From an uncultured Oxalobacteraceae bacterium (lineage in GTDB: Bacteria; Pseudomonadota; Gammaproteobacteria; Burkholderiales; Burkholderiaceae_D), in contig CAIOYD010000050.1 in the NCBI GenBank assembly GCA_903862415.1, positions 62,001-126,000 on the forward strand: DNA of 64,000 nt, given 5' to 3'. Made by a program: the position numbers and the translations under genes. Shown here in pieces: positions 31,033 to 39,211 of this stretch (positions are counted from its first letter, which is position 1; the number at the start of each line of letters is the position of its first letter). A model generated the notes under the pieces. That model was given only the letters and a program-made list of their open reading frames with translations. It was not told where the DNA came from and made no database searches.

Positions 31033-32714
31033 GTGAATCGCAATGCCAGCGCCTGTTTTTGTTGCGGGCTCAGTGCACTTATTTCCTGCCAGTTCAGCCT
31101 GCTTACATCAAATTTTAAATCGTTCATATTTTTCCAGACCACTTCCCCCATACGCACACTGACCCGATTCAGATTGACACCAGAAAAATCCGTACCGATC
31201 ATTTCCGAATCGTTCAGGCAGGAACCGGTTAATTTAGCCTGTTTCAACATGGCTCCATTCAATTTTACCTGTTCGAATCTGGAATTGAGCAAATTGGCCT
31301 TAGTCAGATTGGTGCCATTCAAATTTACCCGATGCATAACAGAATTATTCAATTTAGCTCCAGTTAAATCGGCATCGGTAAATTTTACTTCGGTCATGTG
31401 CAGGTGACTCAAATTAGCTCCTGTTAAATTGGCACGGACAAAACTGGCCCGATCAAGGCTCGCAAGTTGATGCAAATCAGTCTGTGCCAATTCAGTATGA
31501 TAAAAATCCACATCAGAAAAATTGGCCTGATCCACTTTGGCTCCTGCGATATCCGCCTGCCTTAAATTGGCGCCCTGTAAATTCGCCGAGCACAAATTCG
31601 CCTCTCTGAGTATGGCAGCATTAAAATTGGCGCCACTGAGGTTGGCCTGATAAAAATCAGCCCCGGTTAAATCAGCGCAAGAAAAATTCATTCCAATTAA
31701 ATTGGCCGAACTGAAATTGGCAGCGCGCAAGTTGGCATAACTAAAATCCACACATCCGGGCATTCCCTGCACATAATTGGCACAGCTAAAATTCGCCTGG
31801 CTTAAATCGAGCTTATGCAACTCCAACACTGTCAGATCAGTATGGGTCAGATTCACTTCAGAGAGGTTGGCATCAGTTAAATCGGCATTCAGCAAACTGG
31901 CTTTAGCCAAATTTGCCCGTGTCAGATTGGCACGCGATAAGCACGCATTTTTTAGCATGGCACCACGGAAATTGACCCCGGTTAAATCGGCATCACTCAA
32001 ATTCACGTCCGTCAGATCCAGTCCGCTCAAATCAGCACCGCACAAAATGGCACCACTTAAATCTGCCGCTCTCAGACTGGTGGTTCTTAAATCCAGATTG
32101 CCCATAATGGCACGACTTAAATTTGCTCCGACCAGAATAGTTTCAATTAATTTTGCTTTACTCAGACAAGCGCCACTCAGGTTGGCGCGAGTTATGTTGG
32201 CTTTGCTTAAATCCGCCTGCTTTAAATTGGCACCACTTAAATTGGCGTCACTCAAATTTGCCTGGCGCAAGCGTGTCTTGTGCATTTGTGCATTGGTAAA
32301 AGTCATTTTATTTAACTGCAAACCTGATAAATTCTGTTCATTCAAATCAGCATTGCAAAACACGGTCCGCAAATTCCGTTTGACTTCAAGAGCTTCTGCA
32401 CGTGCCTGATCGACAACCTCCGCATCTTGGGTTACACGTAACATATGTACGAACTCACTTGACTTACAGAAGGACATATCCTGTTCCGGTCGCTGCAATT
32501 TGCCATCTGAATTCTGGCGTACCGGATCCTGTGCAGTCAGATCGACAGAGACAAAATCAGACATATTTTCAAGCACCAGATTGAATGGATGGTCAAAACT
32601 ATCCGGCGTTACTGAATTCAATCTCACACGAAAGTTCACTTGCATTTCCGGATACATCCGCTCCGGTGTATTAAATTTCGCTATTGATACAGAAAAATTA
32701 ACTGGGGTCATCAT
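31026..32714 (-). CDS. Giant pentapeptide-repeat protein
   Basis: A 562-residue protein. Residues 1-110 form a non-repetitive domain I do not recognise, with a helical end (VDQARAEALEVKRNLR). From about 115 to 535 nearly every five residues follow A(D/N)LXX, for example ANLSGANLKQADLSKANITRANL, which builds a right-handed quadrilateral beta-helix; the last 25 residues are again different. The repeat number, over 80, is large; pentapeptide proteins that mimic DNA and protect gyrase are generally shorter. There is no signal peptide. The start at 32714 has AAAGG upstream. Function unknown; it lies beside the Sel1/ankyrin locus, and the sharing of repeat-type proteins suggests an accessory island. 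Confidence 0.88.
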   Translation of the reverse strand: MMTPVNFSVSIAKFNTPERMYPEMQVNFRVRLNSVTPDSFDHPFNLVLENMSDFVSVDLTAQDPVRQNSDGKLQRPEQDMSFCKSSEFVHMLRVTQDAEVVDQARAEALEVKRNLRTVFCNADLNEQNLSGLQLNKMTFTNAQMHKTRLRQANLSDANLSGANLKQADLSKANITRANLSGACLSKAKLIETILVGANLSRAIMGNLDLRTTSLRAADLSGAILCGADLSGLDLTDVNLSDADLTGVNFRGAMLKNACLSRANLTRANLAKASLLNADLTDANLSEVNLTHTDLTVLELHKLDLSQANFSCANYVQGMPGCVDFSYANLRAANFSSANLIGMNFSCADLTGADFYQANLSGANFNAAILREANLCSANLQGANLRQADIAGAKVDQANFSDVDFYHTELAQTDLHQLASLDRASFVRANLTGANLSHLHMTEVKFTDADLTGAKLNNSVMHRVNLNGTNLTKANLLNSRFEQVKLNGAMLKQAKLTGSCLNDSEMIGTDFSGVNLNRVSVRMGEVVWKNMNDLKFDVSRLNWQEISALSPQQKQALALRFTH

Positions 32715-33025
32715 CTTTTACCTTTCATTTAAAAATAACAAGCTGGCCGCAATATCAAGCACTGACTAACGCCGTTTTACCGTTTCATTTTTTAACGCCG
32801 CTGATTGCCTGTCGAGCTGTCAATTTTTGAGCAAATAACCACAGCGTAAGTTCAATGTAAGCACAAACAGGCCTAATCAATTTCAACATAATGGCGTGAA
32901 TTTTAATTGCAATGCAGAAACAACACCTTTCAGCGCTTGTTACAAAACGCTGCGGCATACGCCATGTGATAGCAACAACATCCAGCATCGATTTATTTAC
33001 CAACTTTTTTTAGCGAGTTACTGCC
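32715..33025. other. Intergenic region between divergent pentapeptide and CoA-transferase genes
   Basis: About 310 bases, AT-rich, expected to hold promoters for both flanking genes. I see no repeat, RNA gene or convincing coding frame; a minus-strand open frame of 72 codons (32785-33003) has no ribosome site or family resemblance. Confidence 0.6.
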
Positions 33026-34318
33026 ATGCCTGATTTTGACAACTTGTATCAAAGCAAACGAGTTAGCGCCACCGAGGCCATGGCACAACTGCATGATGGA
33101 GATTTCATCATTGTGCCCACCGGCGTGGGTGAACCACCGGCATTGCTGACAGCACTGTCGGAGCAGCGCAGACGTTTTCGGGACATTAAAGTGGCGCAAA
33201 TTCTGGCTCTGCGCAAATATGCCTATTTCGATCCCGAGACTGTCGAACACGTGCGCCATGTGGCCCTGTTTTATGGCCCGGCTTCGCGCGCTGGCGGACA
33301 GGCTGGTTGGGTGGATTTCATTCCCAATTATTTCGGTGAAATTCCTGGCCTGATAGAACGCCATCAAATTCCGGCCGATGTGGTTTTTTCCATGGCCTCT
33401 CCTATGGATGAACACGGATTTTTTGCCCTCAGTCTGGGTACCGATTACACCATGGCCGCGCTGGCCCAAGCACGCTCGATTGTGCTCGAAGTCAATCCCA
33501 ACGTGCCGTTTACTCACGGTCAGTGCCATGTGCATATTTCCCGGGTAAGCGCGCTGGTAGAAAGCAGTGAGCCACTTTTGGAAGTTGGTCTTCCTGTCAT
33601 TGGTCCGGTGCAGCAAGCCATCGGTAAATATGTCGCTGACATGATCGGCGACGGTGCCACTTTACAGATCGGCTATGGTGCCATTCCCGACGCCGTGGTC
33701 ATGCAACTGGTGGACAAACACGATCTCGGCATCCATACCGAAATGGTCGGCGATGGCATTCTGACGCTGGTCAATTGTGGCGCGGTCACCAACCGCAAAA
33801 AGAATTTTTTACCCGGTAAAATGGTCGCCACCTTTGCTCTCGGTTCATCCAGACTGTATCAATTCATGCACCGCAACCCGATGCTGGAAATGCATCCGGT
33901 CAATTTCACCAATGACCCGGCGATTGCCGGTCTGAACGATAATTTAATCACCATCAATGCCAGCCTGCAAATTGATTTACTGGGTCAATGCGGCTCGGAA
34001 AGTCTGGGCCGACTTCCCTACTCCGGCACCGGCGGTCAGGCCGATTTTGTGCGTGCGGCCAACCGCTCACGCGGCGGCAAATCATTTATCGTCCTGCCCT
34101 CCACTGCCAAAGATGACACGATTTCACGCATCGTACCCAGCCTTAGCAATGGCACACATGTCACCACCTCAAAAAACGATGTTGATTATGTGGTCACCGA
34201 ATTTGGCGTAGCACAACTGCGCGGCAAATCCGCCCAGCAACGGGCGCGGGAACTCATCCATATCGCCCATCCCAACTTCCGCGAAGAATTGCGCCAGGCG
34301 GCTGATAAATTGGGCTGA
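33026..34318 (+). CDS. Acetyl-CoA hydrolase/4-hydroxybutyrate CoA-transferase family
   Basis: CoA-transferase of the ACH1/Cat family, moving CoA between acetyl-CoA and small carboxylic acids. The 430 residues contain the two halves of the family: an N-terminal half with the DGDFIIVPTGVGEPPALL loop and a C-terminal half with LQIGYGAIPDAV, the catalytic Glu239 in GIHTEMVGDGILTL, and GRLPYSGTGGQADFVRAA. The C-terminal DVDYVVTEFGVAQLRGKS motif is conserved. The substrate acid is not predictable; 4-hydroxybutyrate or acetate/succinate are possible. No pathway partner is adjacent. A hairpin terminator follows directly. Confidence 0.9.
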   Translation: MPDFDNLYQSKRVSATEAMAQLHDGDFIIVPTGVGEPPALLTALSEQRRRFRDIKVAQILALRKYAYFDPETVEHVRHVALFYGPASRAGGQAGWVDFIPNYFGEIPGLIERHQIPADVVFSMASPMDEHGFFALSLGTDYTMAALAQARSIVLEVNPNVPFTHGQCHVHISRVSALVESSEPLLEVGLPVIGPVQQAIGKYVADMIGDGATLQIGYGAIPDAVVMQLVDKHDLGIHTEMVGDGILTLVNCGAVTNRKKNFLPGKMVATFALGSSRLYQFMHRNPMLEMHPVNFTNDPAIAGLNDNLITINASLQIDLLGQCGSESLGRLPYSGTGGQADFVRAANRSRGGKSFIVLPSTAKDDTISRIVPSLSNGTHVTTSKNDVDYVVTEFGVAQLRGKSAQQRARELIHIAHPNFREELRQAADKLG

Positions 34319-34325
34319 TTCCCAT

Positions 34326-34382
34326 GAGACGATTAACGGTAAAAAATAAAGGTGTATTTGCGCAATACCCTTTTTCCGTCTC
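34326..34382 (+). terminator. Terminator after the CoA-transferase gene
   Basis: Inner stem GGTGTATT (34351-34358) with AATACCC (34364-34370) and five T's at 34371-34375. The surroundings extend the pairing: ACGG-AAAAA with TTTTTCCGT, and GAGACG (34326-34331) with CGTCTC (34377-34382). Works as a Rho-independent terminator for the plus strand and possibly in both directions. Confidence 0.7.
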
Positions 34383-34640
34383 ACCAAAATAGCTGTTGGG
34401 GCTTAAAGTGCTTTCTGGTACGAAAAATAGCATTGCATTCCGGAAGTAGCTGCGTAAATCTTTTCATTTTTCCTGAAAAATTCCCTCAAATAAGGCAAAA
34501 AAATTCACTCCGCGATTGAACCGGGGAACTTGTTTGCGTTCCAATTCTGCAGACCATCAGGTCAATGTTGTAAGAGATCAATCTCAATGAATTGAGTGCT
34601 GTCTTATTCCCATTTATTTTTATTTGAAAGATGTTCAGTC
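34383..34640. other. Leader region upstream of the Sel1 gene
   Basis: About 260 non-coding bases. The only structure I see is an inverted repeat GGAAC (34525-34529) / GTTCC (34538-34542). The left arm resembles the -35 of ECF sigma promoters (GGAACTT), but no well-spaced -10 could be identified, so promoter and regulator remain unknown. Confidence 0.35.
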
Positions 34641-37600
34641 ATGTTAGTGCAATCCAACATGAGTCCGGTAACCCAACCGGTTTTCCCTGCGCACAGGGAA
34701 GGTGAGCGCTCATCAGCGTTAATAAAACTTACCACCCATATCCACGATTACATAGAACAACACCATGCCGGTTTATCCGTTGATGACGGTGCAGAATTTA
34801 TCCGCCAGTGCCAGCAGGTTTTTTACATGCTCATTGAATCCATCAGCAACCAGACCCCCATGTATTATCAGGCGCAAAATCAGCTGGTACAGGGATTTTA
34901 TGACCGCTTGCTCCGCGAATGGGATCCTCATCTGAATGAGGTTATCGCCAATCCACAATTAGTGCATTCGTGCATATTGTTTGTGGCGGTCAAATTTAAT
35001 CATGTACATGAACTGACGCCGGAGCATCTGTGTGATCTGGCGGAACACTATGCAAATGGGAATGACCTGGTCAAAGATGAAGTCAAGGCTGCTGAACTCT
35101 ACCGGCTCGCTGCCGATCATGCATCAGCGCGTGCCCAGCTTGGTCTGGGTCTGTGCTATCAACTGGGTAAAGGCGTGGGCAAAGATGACGTACAGGCGGC
35201 AACCTTCTTCAAGCAGGCAGCCGATCAGGGTAATGTCATTGCCATGAATCATTTGGGACTGTGCTGTCAGCAGGGTACCGGCGTGGCCAAAAATGAAGCC
35301 GAGGCAGTAAGACTGTTTCAACAGGCTGCCGAACAGGGAGTTGTTGCCGCCATCGTTAATCTGGCCTTGTGCTATCTGCATGGCACCGGCGTGGACAAAG
35401 ATGCAGTGAAGGCAGGACTTCACTTTCAGCGGGCAGTTCATCTGGGAAGCCCGGAAGCCATGCTGAATCTGGGCCTGTGCTACAAACATGGCCTCGGCAT
35501 GGCCAGAGATCCCATGCGGGCGGCAGCACTATTTAAACAGGCGGCCAATCTGGGTAATGTGGCGGCCATCGTTAACCTGGGTCTGTGCTGTAAATATGGC
35601 AGCGGCATCACCACAGACCACTTCAGGGCGTTCGCACTCTTTAATCTGGCCTCAGAACAGGGAGACGCCAATGGCAGCAATAATCTGGGCCTGTGCTACC
35701 GCTATGGCACCGGCGTGGCGAAAGATGAAGCAAAGGCATTTACCTTGTTTCAACAGGCGATTCAACAGGCGATTCAACAGGGAAACGTTGCCGCCATAAA
35801 CAATCTGGGTCAGTGCTATCGGGATGGTGTCGGCGTGGCCAAAAATGAAGTCGAGGCAATCAGGCTGTTTCACCAGGCATCAGAAAAGAGCAGTCCTGCG
35901 GCCAGGTTGAATCTGGGTCTGTGCTACCAACATGGCACCGGCGTGCCCAAAGATGACGCCATGGCAGCCACCTGGTTTCAACGGGCGGCAAAGCTGGGCG
36001 ACGCTACAGCCCTCAATCAACTGGGACGCTGCCATCAGGATGGCAGGGGTGTAGATAAGGATGACGCCAAAGCCGTCACACAGTTTGAGCAGGCCGTTGA
36101 CATGGGCAACTCGGTGGCCATGGTCAATCTGGGTCTGTGCTATCTGCATGGCAACGGCGTGGCCAGCGATGCAGTGAAGGCCGTGCAACTGTTTCAACGG
36201 GCCGCTGCCCAGGACAATGCCGCGGCCATCTGCCAACTGGGCCGGTGCTATGAGTTTGGTACCGGCGCGATCAAAAATGAAGCGCGGGCAGCGGCACTGT
36301 ATCAACAGGCGGCCGCCCTTGGCAGCACCAATGCCATTTTTAACCTGGCCATGTGCTATGAGTATGGCAAAGGCGTGCCCAAGGATGAAATGAAGGCCGT
36401 TATCCTGTTTGAAAAAGCGGCCAATCAGGGACTCGCCCGGGCTATCGTCAATCTGGGATTCTGTTGCGACCTTGGCCGCGGCGTGACCAAAGATGAAGCC
36501 AGGGCTGCAGAACTTTATCTGCAGGCCTCTGAACTGGGAAACATGACCGCCAGAACCAATCTGGGTGTGTGCTATGAATATGGCAAAGGCGTGCCCAAAG
36601 ATAACGTGAAAGCAGCCAAACTCTATCAGGAGGCAACAGATCAGGGTCACGCAGCGGCCATCAATAATCTGGGACGCTGCTATGAAGATGGCATCGGCGT
36701 GGATAAAGATGAGGAAATCGCCGCCGCGCATTACCGGCAGGCAGCACATCAGCACAACGCGACGGGATACGCGAATCTGGCCATGTGCTACGAGCTAGGC
36801 AAAGGCGTTGACAAAAATGAAGAAAAGGCTTTCGCCTATTATGAGCTTGCTGCTGATCGGGGCAACCTTACTGCCCTCAATAATCTGGGTCTGTGCTACA
36901 AGAATGGCATTGGCGTAGCCAAAAATGAAGCGCAAGCGACTAAATACTTTATGCAGGCCGCTGAAAAGGAAGAAGCGAATGCGCTCAACAATCTGGGCCT
37001 GTGCTATGAATATGGCACCGGCGTACTCCAGGATGAAGCGATGGCAGCGAAACTCTATCTCCAGGCAGCAGATCTGGGAAACATCGCGGCCCTTAATAAT
37101 CTGGGGGTATGCTATTTATATGGCAAAGGCGTGCCTAAAAATGAAGATCAGGCCGCATTGCAGTATCAAGAGGCGGCGCATCGGGGTCATGTTCAAGCCA
37201 ACTTTAATTTAGGCGTGTGTTATTTACATGGTACAGGGGTACAACAAAATGACAGTCGGGCGGCTTACTATTTTTTACAAGCCTATCAGGCGGGATATCT
37301 ACAAGCTGGTTTGGCCTTAAATATACTCTATGCTCTTGATGTTGTGTCCTTAGAACTTATGGAGCAGGCTGATGCCGTTGCGCATAAGCAAAAGATAGCC
37401 ACATTTGATCAGTTACATCAGGCAATCACCGACGACAACCTGGAAGCGATCAAACGATGGGGCCATGCTGACAACATTAATCAGCGCTATGGCACTGATC
37501 AACTGACACCACTCATGTATGTTCTGAAAGAAAAAAAATGGATGGCAGCACGGGAATTACTTCGGCTGGGAGCCGATGTCAGCCTCACAGACCGTAAGTA

Positions 37601-39116
37601 TGGAACGGTGTTTGATAATATGGACCCCGACTTTGCCATCGAGCTGCTGGCACAGCGCCCCCGAGTCAGTCGTCAGAGAATTGAGCAGATTATTCAGGAT
37701 TGCCTGGCAGGCTATCAACCCGACAATCAGCACGTCTCTGAAAATCTGATTGTGCTCAATCATGCGGTTGGCTTATTAATTGGCGTGGGCAATTGTGCCC
37801 AGCTATTATTTAAAAATAAAGAGATTTATCTGGCGCATTTAAACTCCAGAAAACTTTATCCCAGCCAAATTTTTGAGGGCATGATGCCCAGTGACGTTTG
37901 GGCTCTCAAAATCTTCGACAATTTACGGCTCATCATGCTACTTCATCACGGTCAGCTGGACATGAAGAATAGCGATACTCAACAACTCAGAAGCCAACTC
38001 ACCGGAGAAATTGTGGTGGCCACGGAATTGACGAAATGGGAAGAGCTATCCAATTACTCCAGCTATCTCGATCCCGGTAAGGTATCTGTTGAGAAAATTG
38101 TCGCCATCAATCAAGCCGTCGTGGCTAATTTTATCGTTCATCTGGGGGAATTGGCTGACGGTAACGAAATGCTTTATCGTACAGGTTACCTGAGCGGATC
38201 AGAAGACAACGACCTAAAACAATTCATTCCCGATTCTGGTCATTGTATTTATGTGGCGTTTCATCGCCGTGGTGATGAACTCGTCGTCCGGGTGGATAAC
38301 TTATGGGAAGGCGATATCGCTGGCAAGCACCGACGCAGTGGTAATCAAACTCATCGTGTTCCGCATCAGGATAAATACTATCCCTATCTGGTCAGAGTTC
38401 TCCCTATGCAGGGATTGGATAATCTTAAACCATATGTGCTGAGTTTATTAAATATCAGAAAATTGACTTATGAAAAAGTTCTGCCACAAATTTACTTGCC
38501 GCACAGTCAGTCACAAATTGGTCGTTACAATTTCCCTGATTGCGGACCGCAACGCATCGGCAATTGCACCGCGAAAAATTATTATGTCGGGGAATTATAT
38601 CGCTTAGGTCGACCACTGCTGCACCAACTGCGAGTGAAAGAAAAAGGCCTCGTCACAGACATTCAGAAAAACACTCTGCCGAAAATGGTCGAGCAAAATC
38701 AGCGGGCGCAAAAGTTGCCTCTGCGCGGAGGACCCGAGTTGCCACCTGTGCCTCTGCCCAGCCATGAACAACTCTTGAAAAAAATGGCGGCTTGCCTGCA
38801 AGTCCATGAACGGGAAGTGCGCGAGGGCTGCGTGGTTGAACAAACCCTGGTGGGTCTGGCAGGAATTACGGCCAGTCAAGCCCGTGCTTTGTTCAGAAGG
38901 GATGAGAATGGCAACACCAGCTTTATTCTGGCGCTGACGGAGTCGGAATCGATAGCCTTCCACGCTTATTACAGCGAGCACTATCCGGAGTTGATACTCC
39001 AGAGCATCCAGCAATCGGATACCGAGGTCCGGGTTGTTGTCAGTACCCACTGTTTGTTGGATCAGGTTGTGCCTGCCATGGGAAAACAGCGCAGCAACCA
39101 TGGCGTTCAATCGTAG
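34641..39116 (+). CDS. Sel1-repeat/ankyrin protein with C-terminal clan CE-like domain
   Basis: 1,491 residues from ATG 34641 (an upstream GTG is less likely). Residues 1-125 form a helical unrecognised domain. Residues about 127-885 hold roughly 21 Sel1 repeats of 36 residues with consensus LGLCYxxGxGVxKDExxAxxLFQQAA; one unit has four extra residues from a 12-base tandem duplication (35751-35774). An ankyrin-like segment follows (TPLMYVLKEKKWMAARELLRLGADVSL, about 955-985). The C-terminal ~500 residues contain His1201 (SGHCIYVAF), Asp1219 (VRVDN), Gln1304 and Cys1309 (PQRIGNC), the order and His-Asp spacing (18) of clan CE peptidases and YopJ-type enzymes. No Sec signal is seen. Repeat domains are firm; catalytic function is inference. 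Sel1/ankyrin architecture recalls effectors of host-associated bacteria. Confidence 0.85.
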   Translation: MLVQSNMSPVTQPVFPAHREGERSSALIKLTTHIHDYIEQHHAGLSVDDGAEFIRQCQQVFYMLIESISNQTPMYYQAQNQLVQGFYDRLLREWDPHLNEVIANPQLVHSCILFVAVKFNHVHELTPEHLCDLAEHYANGNDLVKDEVKAAELYRLAADHASARAQLGLGLCYQLGKGVGKDDVQAATFFKQAADQGNVIAMNHLGLCCQQGTGVAKNEAEAVRLFQQAAEQGVVAAIVNLALCYLHGTGVDKDAVKAGLHFQRAVHLGSPEAMLNLGLCYKHGLGMARDPMRAAALFKQAANLGNVAAIVNLGLCCKYGSGITTDHFRAFALFNLASEQGDANGSNNLGLCYRYGTGVAKDEAKAFTLFQQAIQQAIQQGNVAAINNLGQCYRDGVGVAKNEVEAIRLFHQASEKSSPAARLNLGLCYQHGTGVPKDDAMAATWFQRAAKLGDATALNQLGRCHQDGRGVDKDDAKAVTQFEQAVDMGNSVAMVNLGLCYLHGNGVASDAVKAVQLFQRAAAQDNAAAICQLGRCYEFGTGAIKNEARAAALYQQAAALGSTNAIFNLAMCYEYGKGVPKDEMKAVILFEKAANQGLARAIVNLGFCCDLGRGVTKDEARAAELYLQASELGNMTARTNLGVCYEYGKGVPKDNVKAAKLYQEATDQGHAAAINNLGRCYEDGIGVDKDEEIAAAHYRQAAHQHNATGYANLAMCYELGKGVDKNEEKAFAYYELAADRGNLTALNNLGLCYKNGIGVAKNEAQATKYFMQAAEKEEANALNNLGLCYEYGTGVLQDEAMAAKLYLQAADLGNIAALNNLGVCYLYGKGVPKNEDQAALQYQEAAHRGHVQANFNLGVCYLHGTGVQQNDSRAAYYFLQAYQAGYLQAGLALNILYALDVVSLELMEQADAVAHKQKIATFDQLHQAITDDNLEAIKRWGHADNINQRYGTDQLTPLMYVLKEKKWMAARELLRLGADVSLTDRKYGTVFDNMDPDFAIELLAQRPRVSRQRIEQIIQDCLAGYQPDNQHVSENLIVLNHAVGLLIGVGNCAQLLFKNKEIYLAHLNSRKLYPSQIFEGMMPSDVWALKIFDNLRLIMLLHHGQLDMKNSDTQQLRSQLTGEIVVATELTKWEELSNYSSYLDPGKVSVEKIVAINQAVVANFIVHLGELADGNEMLYRTGYLSGSEDNDLKQFIPDSGHCIYVAFHRRGDELVVRVDNLWEGDIAGKHRRSGNQTHRVPHQDKYYPYLVRVLPMQGLDNLKPYVLSLLNIRKLTYEKVLPQIYLPHSQSQIGRYNFPDCGPQRIGNCTAKNYYVGELYRLGRPLLHQLRVKEKGLVTDIQKNTLPKMVEQNQRAQKLPLRGGPELPPVPLPSHEQLLKKMAACLQVHEREVREGCVVEQTLVGLAGITASQARALFRRDENGNTSFILALTESESIAFHAYYSEHYPELILQSIQQSDTEVRVVVSTHCLLDQVVPAMGKQRSNHGVQS
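35020..37300 (+). repeat. 108-bp coding tandem repeat array (Sel1)
   Basis: Twenty well-formed copies plus one degenerate, each 108 bases, inside the Sel1 gene. Nucleotide conservation is strong around AATCTGGG(T/C)CTGTGCTA and GGCACCGGCGTGGCCAAAGA, above what the protein alone would need. This suggests recent duplication or gene conversion between units and predicts copy-number changes by recombination and assembly collapse from short reads. Confidence 0.85.
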
Positions 39117-39164
39117 CGGTTGGTATTTCATCGACGACAAATCTGCTTTAAATTAGCAGCAGGA

Positions 39165-39192
39165 CGACAGACTTCTTAACCGGAGTCTGTCG
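39165..39192. terminator. Bidirectional hairpin between convergent genes
   Basis: A perfect 9-bp stem, CGACAGACT (39165-39173) with AGTCTGTCG (39184-39192), and a 10-base loop lie in the 95-bp gap between the Sel1 gene and the converging 688-residue gene. There is no strong T run on either side; a shared terminator is the likeliest role. Confidence 0.55.
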
Positions 39193-39211
39193 GCGGGTAT
39201 AACCGTGCAGT

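Noticed and set aside
31777-32409. Plus-strand open frame of 210 codons opposite the pentapeptide gene
   Set aside because: Its regular Lys/Ser/Ala/Leu pattern is the antisense of A(D/N)LXX repeats.
32785-33003. Minus-strand 72-codon open frame upstream of the CoA-transferase
   Set aside because: No ribosome site, Cys/Ile-rich odd composition, and it occupies the probable promoter region of two divergent genes.
35880-36755. Long minus-strand open frame (291 codons) opposite the Sel1 gene
   Set aside because: It is a shadow of the repeats: periodic, Ile/Cys/His-biased and without a ribosome site.
35020-37300. Regular 108-base repeats suggesting a CRISPR-like array
   Set aside because: The period is in frame and encodes 36-residue Sel1 units; there are no unique spacers and no cas genes.
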